Origin: Romanomermis culicivorax
Lineage: Eukaryota; Nematoda; Enoplea; Mermithida; Mermithidae
NCBI GenBank assembly: GCA_963922205.1
Contig: CAWUHX010000111.1
Span: forward strand, 248,001 to 312,000
DNA: 64,000 nucleotides
Direction of reading: 5' to 3'
Below the pieces are notes generated by a model. The model did not search any database, was not told the origin of the DNA, and saw only the letters and a list, made by a program, of their open reading frames with translations. How positions within the stretch are numbered: position 1 is the first letter of the stretch; each line of letters begins with the position of its first letter. Shown here piece after piece: positions 13,101 through 24,400 of this stretch. The translations under genes were made by a program, and so were the position numbers.

Positions 13101-16100
13101 CTATTTAATAACTGATGAAATTGTGAACCGAAAAAATTGTCCATCAAATAATGATCTGTAAATTCTGTTTTCGTATTATCTTCCATTAGTGATAATTTCG
13201 CTAACGATGAACTGTACGTCGTACTGAGGTCGAAATTGATCGTTTGACTAAAGAATATATAATTTCTACGTCTTAAAAGATCGCATATGGCCCTTGAAGG
13301 ACAGAAACTTTTATTATAAGGTAAAGCGAAGAAATAGTGGCCCTCGATTAACATAATTGGATTCATAACGTTCAAGCGTGAAAATAATAAAAAAATATTT
13401 TCATCAGAAAGTTCAGCCTGGGGCGATGAAACTTCCACTGAAATGAAACTTTCCTAAAAAATGGAAATTTACCTCTGCAAATATACAATTTACATTCACT
13501 ACAGGCAGTAACTTCCATGTAAGTTTACAGATTCTAATTCGCAAGTTCAGCTCAATTTCTGACATAGAAATTGAAACTTACTCGAATTTCTCTACCGGCG
13601 AATTCTGATGCAAATTCATCAACCAATTCAAAATCGCGTAAAAACGAAATAAGATATCAAGGGCCGGCAAAAATTCATTTTGAATTTTATTGTAAATTTC
13701 ATCGGATAAGTGAACCTGAAATAAGGGGTCAATATTGTGATGACTTAACTTCTGGCATGTATGAGATTTGGTGTGATTTTACGCAAACAGAGCTAGTTTG
13801 ACCTCAAATAAAATGCATTTTCCAGGTGAGCATAAATCGTCTACGTTAAACTACAGAAAAATAGGACGCCAATGGATAGGTCTCACACAGCGTTACACAG
13901 AAATGGGGGTAAAGTTATCCTGCATTCTTGATCGAGATGGGCGGCCAATGTTAAGCAAAATTCTGATTGAATTCCCAAACCAAATTTTTTTCTACATCAA
14001 ATTTTTCAAAAAGACAAGAAATTCTTCATGCTCACCGATACCCCGTATCTATGTATATAATTGAACAAAAATATCAAATCACGACAGACGGCGACTCGAA
14101 TTTTGATTGACGATCGTAGCAACTGCGGCAAAAGTCCTGCAACGTTCTTTCTACTGAAGACCGATTCATCATCCGTGCAGCCAATTTGCGCATTATCGTT
14201 GACACCTCAAAATTAGACTTTATATTGAATAAATGAAATGCAAAAATTTTCTAAAACGTCGTGCTTTTACTTCTATACAATTCTAAAAATTCTTCGAAAT
14301 TCGGTTGCATGAATTGTAAACACGTCTGGCAATTCATCAAAAAGGATTTTTCAAATTTGGATAACCAAATCTTAAACGTTGCTTCCTTTTTCGTCGATAT
14401 TCTACACATACGAAAAGTAATAAAAAATAGAAATAAAATCCAAGGAAGTGGCGGGCTTACAAATAGGACAAAAATTTGCTCATCAACGGATCAATGTTCG
14501 AATTGGAAGGAAACGGGGCATTGTTTAGCATTACATGATTAAAATGAGTCGCGTTAGCAGAATGATTTGCTTCGAAAAAATCGTGGGTAAAATTTAGACA
14601 TCGCGTAGCGTGATTGTTGTGAAACTCATGATGACCTAGAAAATAATTTCAAACAGTATTCGTCGCAGAAAAATTAAAAAATTTCTGAACATTTTATGAT
14701 ATAAAATCTTACACAAATTATAATTGCTACACGATTGACCATGTAATGAGCAGCATACTTCTTTGTCGATTACTGGTAGAAACGTGATTCTATCCTAGAA
14801 GAGACTAGATTATACACCAAAAAGCGATGTATAAATTTTAAAATGCTGTATATGTACTTGCGATATAAGGCCATAAAAATCGCTCGACACAACGAAAAAT
14901 CCCTGGATTTTTGACGAAACCTAAAATGGCTTATGATTGCTAACAAATTCATAATTATTGGAGTACGGTTTGTATGCGTAACATACATGTAATTGGGGAG
15001 GTAGTGCTATATGAACCCCCTTTCAGAAATGTCGGCCATACGACTAGCCATAGGATTTTCCATTTCCATGGCTAGATATATGGTAGTCATAGGGACCCCA
15101 TACTTTTAGTCGGAAAAATACTGAAACATGTCAATTTTTGAAGAAACATGTCGCTTTTCGAACAAAAAATGGTCAAAAACGTCAATTTCCTCGTTGCCTC
15201 GCGCCATGAATACATTTTTATTGTTTTTAGACAAGAATTACTTTTCTTAAACCGTTTTTCGGACATTTTTAGTGAAAAAATCAAATTTTTTTCCCTCAGA
15301 GACCTCTCTCCACAAACTTTGGGGAATCACTGATCCCCGGCCCAAAAAAAATCGCCCGACCCTACCCTCCCCTAGGCCTCGGGACCCCGTTACATGTATG
15401 CGACCGACCTTCCCATACCTGGGGATCCCGTTACATGTATGGCGTAATGAGTCATCAGTTTTCCTCAACTAAAATACTAAAATATAATGAAGTATTCTTT
15501 CTGAAGTACAGCAGGTTTTATAATCTTCGCTATTTTGAGAAAAGATACTCAAAATTGTGTTTTCATGTCGTATAATTTTACGGCAGAGACAATTGTTCCG
15601 TACCATACTGAAAATTTGCATTTTTATGAGGTAAGAAAACAATGACAATGAAAGCCTTCTTCGAAGGACTGTCCGCTAGATTACGAAGGATTGATTCTAA
15701 CCTTGTTGTATTGCAACAAACACGATTTTAAATTTTCTAAAACACGAAACACGCCCGATTCTTCACAATTTCGTTCAATACTTATATGTTTCGACAAATA
15801 TTTCGTTAACTGTGATTTTAAAGACGACGCTTCTTTTCCGTGTTCTGATTTCAGTTTCAAACCTTTGCAACAAATCTATTTATGAAAAATATCATTGATT
15901 TGTACACGCAGATGCGTAATAAAGAATCTTGGAATTGAAAAATACTTTGATCGCTTTCAAAATAGTCTCTTCGGAAAATAGAGCCGGTCGGAAAACGTAG
16001 TCCATAAATCGATCGATGACAAGGCTAACTTTATCGGCGGAATTATCGCCAGTAAACGTTTCAAAGAAAAAATCCTCCAAAAGCACCAAATTTTTTGAAA

Positions 16101-18128
16101 ACCACGGGCAAGACCGATTCCAATTTTGTCTTAATGTTTAAATTTAGATTATTATTGTTAGAAAATGTAATAGACTCACAAATCAATAGGAGTATATTTT
16201 AATTGAGTCGAAAAAATCGTATCTTCTTCGTCGAATCGCCAAATAGTTAATAAATGATCGTTTAGATACTGAAAATCTACAAGTGCAGCCTATAAAAAAC
16301 GAAGAAGAAGTAGAATATTTCAGAAAAGAGAGCGCTAAATTTTACAAACTTCGGCGAATCCTTCAATAGATTGTAAAACCGAATATTTATTCATCGAATC
16401 ATTATCGTAAGTAAGAAATATAAACTAAAAATAAGAAAGTAAAAAGTTCTAAATTGGGTAGCTTTCGCATAAGCGAGATTAGTCAAAAAGACCCTCAATT
16501 TATAGCCAAAAATTGTCACTTGAGACGTTTTGATATTGAATTCCAGATGTGGTTAACTACTGGGGATATTTCACATACTTACTTTAGATTCCTCGTCAGA
16601 GCATAAGTATAACATTAAATAATTCAAATCAGTTGAAATATTCGCTTTTGGGATCGATTTCAGTGACCATTTATCTGCTGAAATGGAAGCCACATACCAA
16701 ATGTATACAACTTCTATAAATCACTATTTTCTAATTTACAATGAAATCCGACATCAGAAAGACTTCTTTGTTGATTGAAAAAATTTGGAACTAAATCGAA
16801 CGTTGTCAGCAATTCCTTCCGCTTAAAATAAAAAAAACGGATCGAAGGTGAAGAAACATATTTTTTACATGACATTATTATATAATAACACCTTGCAGGA
16901 CCAGGAACGTAATTTACAATCGGCGTGTAAAGAATGCAATCGTAAATCGTCAATTAATAATTCGAGGCATAAAGAAACGGGCTTTTCTTTAAATGATGCA
17001 GCGTCGTTCGACTGACAATTTGCCGAAAACGCAGACGCGACGGACGACGCCGAAGAACCGAAATTTACCAGGCCGGAAAATATTCGTTTTATAGTCGAAG
17101 AAAAGTGAAATATATCTTGCACGGGCGTTCCTATGAAGTTTAAGAAACGTGATATTTATGAAAATGAAAATTTCAGCAGTAAGAATGTTGGGAAGGAGCC
17201 AAAATCATAAAATTGGGCGAAAATTTCAGCTAGCTATTTCTGGATCCACAAAATTCGAGAAATCTTATCAACAATGGAATTCATACCGTATTCGTCCAAG
17301 TTAGGCAAAGTAATTAGTAAAATTGATCCGTCCAATTTCCCTAAGGCGAAAATAGCTTCTTCTCCAGCGCTTAAGCATGCGGTGGCGCAAGAGGGCAGAA
17401 AATTCAATGAACAAAAATTCTTCGACTCGCTAATTATCGAATTTCCGATATCGGCGAATACCGAAGCTTTAGAACCCTGGAGAAAATTTCATCCTCCAAT
17501 TCTATTAAAACGAAAACAGATAGAAAACGAGGACTAACTTTGTCCGTCAAACTTTTCGGATGCGGTAGGACGATTCTATGCACGGAAGATACTGTAGTTA
17601 CCAAAACTACAGTATGATCTAACGTTTCGAAAACTTGAGTAGCGTTAGGCAAAATTACTGTATTCATGAAATTGAATGCCACGGCGTTATTTTCCAAATC
17701 CGTTGATAGACAATGTTCTTCGAGATACAGGTTGGCGTCGCGCGAGCGCCTTAATTAAAAAAAGCATTCATAAATACAGCGAACATGTATAATGGAAACC
17801 TGGCCACCTCACCAAATGATAAATCGGTTCGGTCGCGTTTTGTACGAAAAACTACCGATACCATCGATTTGTTTAAAATCGGAAAGCGAACTTTGACCAC
17901 AAGCTAAAGAAAAATTCTGATTAGGAGCTTTTAAGACAAAAGGATACAAAATTTTTAAAATTAAAATTGCCAAATTTGCGACATTAGTACGGATAAAAGA
18001 ATCGAAAATTTTCAATGAAGTCTTTTAATCTATTAGTGATTTATTTTCAACTAACCGGATTGAACTTCCACTTTTCGGAACTTCGGTTTGAATAAATCAT
18101 TTGTCGCTATCAAATTCAAAGGATTCAT
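7105..18128 (-). CDS. NUP160: Nuclear pore protein Nup160 (Y-complex scaffold)
   Basis: Exons, 5' to 3': 18128-18056, 17927-17813, 17749-17539, 17476-17287, 17130-16892, 16821-16740, 16677-16583, 16424-16350, 16289-16180, 16129-15946, 15875-15702, 14772-14713, 14635-14461, 14401-14271, 14205-14083, 13715-13582, 13292-12947, 11045-10947, 10851-10726, 10659-10561, 10509-10415, 10254-10158, 9561-9456, 9219-8979, 8542-8457, 8329-8206, 7657-7384, 7269-7105. They total about 1340 residues, against about 1436 in human. Colinear landmarks include TRPNRFIIW, VHRIVLPHP, SVFADIG, CKLRSWSCK, ELYRSVND, IKIRVAVCR, LSYIWP, ENRARNADI, SAEETV and VLPAWFSQQYK. The N-terminal part is a beta-propeller, the rest helical repeats, as in Nup160, a subunit of the Nup107-160 ring of the pore. 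Phase agrees at every junction except 15702/14772 (an exon is missing) and 14083/13715 (border unsure). The start ATG lies 9 nt after a TTTTTAG acceptor. Confidence 0.93.
9285..9333. mobile_element. 49-bp hAT-like mini-element in a Nup160 intron
   Basis: TAGGGATGGGACG at the left end faces TATCCCATCTCTA at the right end as an inverted repeat, with GGATCCGG in the middle. Eight flanking bases are nearly duplicated: CAATTATG at 9277-9284 and AAATTATG at 9334-9341. It shares its ends and the GGATCCGG core with the larger elements at 19588 and 30388. Confidence 0.75.
11046..12946. other. Largest Nup160 intron (1.9 kb)
   Basis: This lies between the exons ending at 12947 and starting at 11045. 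No exon, transposon ends or long repeat could be supported inside it. GCACCGTGC and TTGCACGG near 11336-11373 form a weak inverted pair. Confidence 0.6.
14773..15701. other. Nup160 intron with a missing exon and repeat-like sequence
   Basis: The exon before this interval ends in phase 0 and the next begins in phase 1, so at least one exon is unlocated here. In human Nup160 the missing part would correspond to the stretch after CCLQYQ. Between 15380 and 15440 the phrase CCCGTTACATGTATG occurs twice within about 55 bp, in a GC-rich patch unlike the surrounding intron. Related CATACATGTAACG occurs inverted near 30195. Confidence 0.5.
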
Positions 18129-18137
18129 GATCTTGAT

Positions 18138-18148
18138 CTAAAAACAAA
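18138..18148 (-). promoter_or_regulatory. Acceptor just upstream of the Nup160 start (probable trans-splice site)
   Basis: On the minus strand, TTGTTTTTAG is followed after nine bases by the Nup160 ATG. The attractin stop codon lies only about 356 bp upstream on the same strand. That geometry fits a downstream operon gene receiving a spliced leader. No leader sequence itself is visible here. Confidence 0.6.
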
Positions 18149-18493
18149 AGAAAAAGTTGAAACATACAAATTTCGGCTTTCAAAATAATGTATATGACGA
18201 TGACGAACGAAAACTGTAGAAAAAAGCACAAAAACCGCCAGGATAATATTTCATTTCACCTTTCAAAAGATAAAATTTAATACAAATAACATGTGCGATA
18301 TCCACGATTCATTATCCAGTTTCTACTACTTCAAAGACGAGATTTTTCGAATCTCAAAAGAAGTATGGGATCTAAGTCAAAAATTATCAAAGCCCGATTT
18401 ATGACAAAAATTATCAATATTTCCAATTTCTCAAGTGGTAGAAGCCAAACTTTTCTTCAAAATATAATTAGAGACTAAAATATATACTACAAC

Positions 18494-21400
18494 TCATGAT
18501 ATACAAGTAGGCCTGCGCCGTTTGGGCGTTTTTTCTTCGATTTGGGGCGTAGGCGATGTTTGCAGTTGTAAAACCTGAGCGGGCGTCATGTAACAGAGCG
18601 CCGAAGCCAGGGCCAGCCCCGGCTGACCAATGGGCGGATAAGGCCGGCCGCCGGTCGGCATTTTTAAAGCGACCGTTACGACGGCAGCCCGGAAATTTTC
18701 GCACGGCTCGACAGCAACGGCGGTTGGGTATTGCTACAGAAAAAAAGAAAGAAATTGACGCTAAAAAATTCTAGTCAATTTTCCGCCAACCTTTATAGAA
18801 GGCTTCGTATGCGACCAATCCAAAGTCATTACACCGAAAGGTCGACTTGCCATTTGAGCCATTTCTACGAATAATCTCTGCAAAAAATAATTTCAAATAC
18901 AAAATCACTAAAAAACTAAACTGCCATGAAATCCAAAATTTTCAAATATATATTAAGAACGAGTAGCGAAAATAACTGAAGTATATGTATACAGTATAGC
19001 GTCTTGACGGCAGTTTATTAAAATTTCACTTAATTTTTGTATGCATCAACGTGAGAAATTTGGAAAAACTCGCAATCTGTGGAAAAGTGAAGAAATATCA
19101 ACCACCGAATCTGAAAATTTTACAACAGATGTTGAATTTTATAGATCATAAAATAAAATGTCCGCGAAAACAATTTGCTTTTGGATGAAAATCATATTTT
19201 AGAATAAAATTGACTGATTCTAATTTCACCCGATATCAACAATTTCATAACCTACAATTTAGAAAGTACGTAACGGGAATAAGATATTCGATGCATTTTG
19301 TGATTGAAGCAAGTTTTCGATGTGTTACAAAAAAAATTCATGTCTGCTTATGATGGAAGCGCAAATTTCGAAAAACAACAATTCCTAAAATAACATACTT
19401 GCCGCCTTCTATACAAGTCAACTTTTTGCTTGATTTTCCATAAAACGAAAGCTACGACGAGTAAAAAAAAGAAGCATAGAGCGAAAGTGACGAAAAATCG
19501 CATCCAATCGATATTCTGAGTTTGCGCGAAGGATATCTAAAAATTATTCCAGTTCATTAATTGTATGCATAGTATGTTAATAGAAAATAGAGATGAGACG
19601 GATCTACTTTTTTGATTAAATCGGATCCGGATCTTAAAAAATTGCTTCATCGAATCTGGATCCAGATCTAGAAAACTGAAATCTTCGAATCCGTATCCTA
19701 AACAGCAGATCCGACTGAATTCGGCCTCTAATATTTATCTTGACAGTTTAATAGTTATTATTACAATCATTGGAATTAGAATCAAATTGAAGCAAGAGCT
19801 GTTCTAAATAAATATTTTTAATACTTTCGGTTCAAATTGTCATTAGAAATGATGGTATTAAATAAATAAAGGAAGAGTGTGAGAAAAATTAATGATTTCA
19901 TGTTTACCGCAATGGGAAAATTTCATTTTCACCATAATTTTACAGAAAATCTCGAGTTTTACTCAATTTAATGAGATAAGACATTGTAGATTTACAGAAA
20001 CGATAAGAGATAACTGAGGAATAGAACTACACTTCTTTTTGGCCATGTCTCATCCTAATTATGCTGAACATTATAGGTAATTGTCATTGAGAATTTGACC
20101 TTATAAATCGCAACGGCCAAAAAATTTGCATTGTGCAGAAAGAAGTCTGCTCAAGCACAATATTTATATTCGGTATTACGACAATTAGACAAGTGAAGTT
20201 AATGGCCGGAAGCGTGGCAGAAAAGATGCAAATTATGTTACATCTATTGATCCAGCGCACATTTTTAGGAAATTTTTAGATTTTAACCTGATATAATGCA
20301 CCTTTTCATCGATTCTCTCAGTAGAAAAAACAACGAAAACTCAGATAGCTTCGCGATCAGAAATTTCTGTTGTATGCAGAACATACTCAAAAAATTTCCT
20401 GCATGGCCAAAAACACCGTGCTGTGCAAAAAAAGCCTGCTTTACATTCTTGTTTTATTCAGGAAGTAAAATTGCATCTATAAAGTCAATAACAGATCAAG
20501 ACTTACTTTATAAACCATTTTTTACAGACAAAACTAATCCAAGTTAACATTTAGAGGCCTAACAGAAATATTACAAATTGTGATACAATTGAAAAATTAC
20601 TGTTCATGAAGTATAATGTGGCTACTGTTGATTTGGAAAGTTAAAAAAATCGATGCAAACCCAAATGAATATAGTCATCATTATGACCGGATGTCAGTCC
20701 TCGGCAGCGTCGGATCCGGAACCAGAAAATTCCAATGATTAGATACGGATCGTATCCACAAAAAATGGTGGATATCCGTCCCATCCCTGATGGAAAGTAA
20801 AGGTTTTCAACAAATATTCGACGTAAAATCTAAAATCTTCAAAACAAATCCTTGCACTTTTGACTACAAACTAAGATTTTAAACCTAATGTAAATCTAAG
20901 ATGAATTCAAGAAAATCAAATTATCTGAAAATACTTCACCTGAACGGAAAGCGGCGACCGAAATCCATAAACCGTAACATAGAAAGTTGTATTGATTTCC
21001 GTACCGAAATGAAACTGATCAGTTGAATAAATTTTTTGTATCGTCGACCCCGTGCATTGTTCGCCTTTCATGAGCCGTCTGGGTGGAAAGCCTCTAGCGA
21101 GGTCAAAATCGTCTGAATATTATGGCAGCTTTTAATATTTTAGTGCAAGAAAATTTACGTAATATTGAAGATTCGTGGAGGAAGTGTTTTTCGGACCGAT
21201 GCATTCACAAAATAGTCAATTATTTATCTGCTTACTGGTTATGTTCAAATCGATGCGGCCAATCGCATCGTCTGACCAAACCGAGCACGTTATTTTGAAA
21301 GTGACGTCAATATCAGGCTGAAGTTGTAGTAAAAACAAAGTCGAATTCATTCCACTACTTTAAACACCGCATTGCAATAATTCATTATCAAAAACTCTTA

Positions 21401-24400
21401 CCCTGCTAGGTTTGGAAATGAAATTTATTCGATCGACGAAAACATCTTCATCATTGTTCAAATTGAATGCGAAAGAATAATCGACGAAAACTTCGTCTAA
21501 AAATTGTTGTGAAAAGCCAGAGAAACGGGGAAATGGTCAAAATGTGATTTTACTCACAATAACATGTAGAATTCAACGGATTCCCGACATATTTACTGTC
21601 ACACCTAGAAAATGTTGATGGCGATATTCACTTTAAACGAAAATTGGAAGAAGATATATACCTGTCGCATCTATGACCAACAATTCCTTTTGTGGAGCAA
21701 TAGCACCTACCAGTTAAAGGGTGGCATAGCTGGGCATGATTATTGCATTCGCAAGCTATATTAAGAAATTGAAAAAACGTAAACGAAAGCGAGTTAGAAA
21801 GTCCAAATACATTAAATTTGACGTATAAAAATTTCCGACGAGCTCACAGACTTGGGAAGATATAAAAAGCGTCCATGTTTGAAATGAATAAAATCGTTTT
21901 GGCTATCAGCAAATCTCAACTTGCCTGTACAATTTCCACCATTTAAAGCATTGCCAAAGAATCCATCTTGACATCGTTCACACTGTTCACCTAAAAATAA
22001 GCGACGATCAATTCCTCGGAAACTACTAGATACTTCACTAATATTCCAACAACCGGAATATATACAACCGAAAAATTTGTGGTTTCAAACTTCGATCATT
22101 CGGAAAGCTCAAAATTTCGATCATTCAGAATTCTCAAAATTTCCGTTCCGCCTACTTTATGACAAAATCTTACCTGTCGTTTTATGAGCACATTGTTTGC
22201 ACATCAAATTCAAATTGCTCATTTTAGAAGGCGGCGGCGTTTTACTATACGTCGATGTTTTCGACATTAATAACGCTTTGAAAACGCGACCACCCATCAA
22301 CGGGTGGCTCGTCGACGACGATTCAGCATTGTCATAACGGTGATAATTTTCCATTTTGCTAGTCGTTGCTTTAAACGACGATTCGTCGTCTTCAACTTCA
22401 ATGTCGGATCGACGATTTTTTTTAAACGACTCCGAGTGTTGTTGCGCTTGACGCCACAACGATTCATTGTGTTTACGAACGTTGGAAGAGGGCGACGAAT
22501 CGTCGGCGACAATAAGCGGATCAGCGGATGTACGTTTTGGAAATGGAATGCATGTAGAATGGCCATTGCATTGACAAGCTTGAAAAAATCAAAATTGTTG
22601 AAATTCATAGATGATTTTTTTGCGTTGGTAAACTTCCTTGATTGATCATAGATATATATATTAGAGATCTGAATTTCACAAAAGACAAAGCAGAGCAGGG
22701 TACGGAAAATTAAAGTTCAAGAACAAAAATATATACAATTATACAATTTTCACCAATGATAATGTTGGAGGTAAACCCAGAAAATGAATATATTTTCATC
22801 TGATCGTAAACGAGGAGGCCATAATGGAATCCAAAATCCCATTCTCAAATACCTCTCAAGCTGTTGCAAAGCTTTGTGGCAATATTTGTTATAGAAAAAG
22901 TATGACGTTCAGTTGTACCACTTCGACAACATTTTAAAATGAATTAGAAAAAAACTTCAACAGTCAATATCTAAATAGTATATAATCTATTTTTTCATCC
23001 AAACTTAATTTGAGATACACTCGAAAAATTTGCGGCATGACTTTTATTTCCACAAGCTGCATAAATGACAACTTTTAATGTGGAAATCGTCAAGAAATAC
23101 TGATCGGCTTTTGATTTTGATCTAGCAGTTCATGAGCATAAGATGGTGGAATAAATCTAAAGCCCTGTTACGTAATTGGAACATTTTCTATGTAACACGT
23201 CAACAAAATGGCTTTTATGCAAGAAATATAACTATTTCGTTACTTAGAATGGGAAAATTTTGTTCCCATTGTGTCAATTCGTATATTTTTTGGGGGGATT
23301 CTAGAAAAATTATACCAGAGTTCAGAATGAGATGAGAGAAATCACGGTTGTTCAAAAGCATCCGATTAAGAATATCTTCAACTTTTTTCTTTCAAAACAT
23401 GTCAACATGATTCAACAGCTGAAATTACGTACATTACTATGTGTGTTGAATGTTATAACTGAATTGTTAAAAGAGATTGATTATGAACCTACCAGGGCAA
23501 CTAGTGAAATGCCAGCGATTCGCTGGACAACCCCCGATTGCCCTTCGATGCTCCGAACTGATCAACGGTCCGCTATAGCCGCCCTCTATACACCGACCGA
23601 GACCAGTTTGCGATCCATCGTCGCACCAGCCACATTGCGGACCAGCAGCTTGGCATTTGGTGCAGGTTAAATGATATTGACAATCTTGCAAGCCTGAAAA
23701 ATTTGAAGATAGAAAGATGAAACTAAACATAATATTTGTAGTAATAGAAATATTTATGAATCGAAAAATTACAGTTTTCTAAACAATTTTTTTCTTATAA
23801 AAATCAGCGGAATATACTTGGACATTCTTCGGCATTTTTCGCCCAGGCCGAACATTGGCCGTACGGATAAAAGAAATCCTGAGAATTATTGTCCAAACAT
23901 CGCTTAGTCGTGGCGCACCACGAACAACTGGGAAAAAGAAAAATCTAGCGATAGAAAAAAAATTCAAAGCACAAACTGAAAATGTAAAACGGTACCGCGA
24001 ATTTTAAAGTTTTCACAAAATCCAGGTTCTCACGAACACTTGTTTCTCTACAGTAACTGATATAGGAATTCTTACTGGGCCTTCGTGCACGATTCGCAGC
24101 TTGTCAATAATTGACACGGGCGAAAACACAACAAACTGCTCATTTGATCTTTGGTCATTAAAAACGCGGTCGCAAAATCATTAGTTTTATCGACTAATAA
24201 GGCAAAGAGTCTATAATTTGTCTAATAAAATCTTGGAAACTTTTTACCTTGAGTTATATCGATGCAAATTGACGATTCGGGTCGTTTTGGTTGCGGTTTC
24301 CAAAAGCAATAGTCGTAGAATTTGCAAGCAATACACGAATGAAACTGTGAACAGTTGGCCTGCGTGAGCGGGCAAAAGTCGCCATTCACATTAGAAAAAC

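Noticed and set aside
17274-17537. Plus-strand frame of 87 codons
   Set aside because: It is the reverse of Nup160 exon 17476-17287, whose minus-strand reading matches the family and keeps phase.
22297-22645. Overlapping frames of 103-113 codons on both strands
   Set aside because: Shadows of the attractin laminin-EGF exon 22578-22174, which is fixed by phase at both ends.
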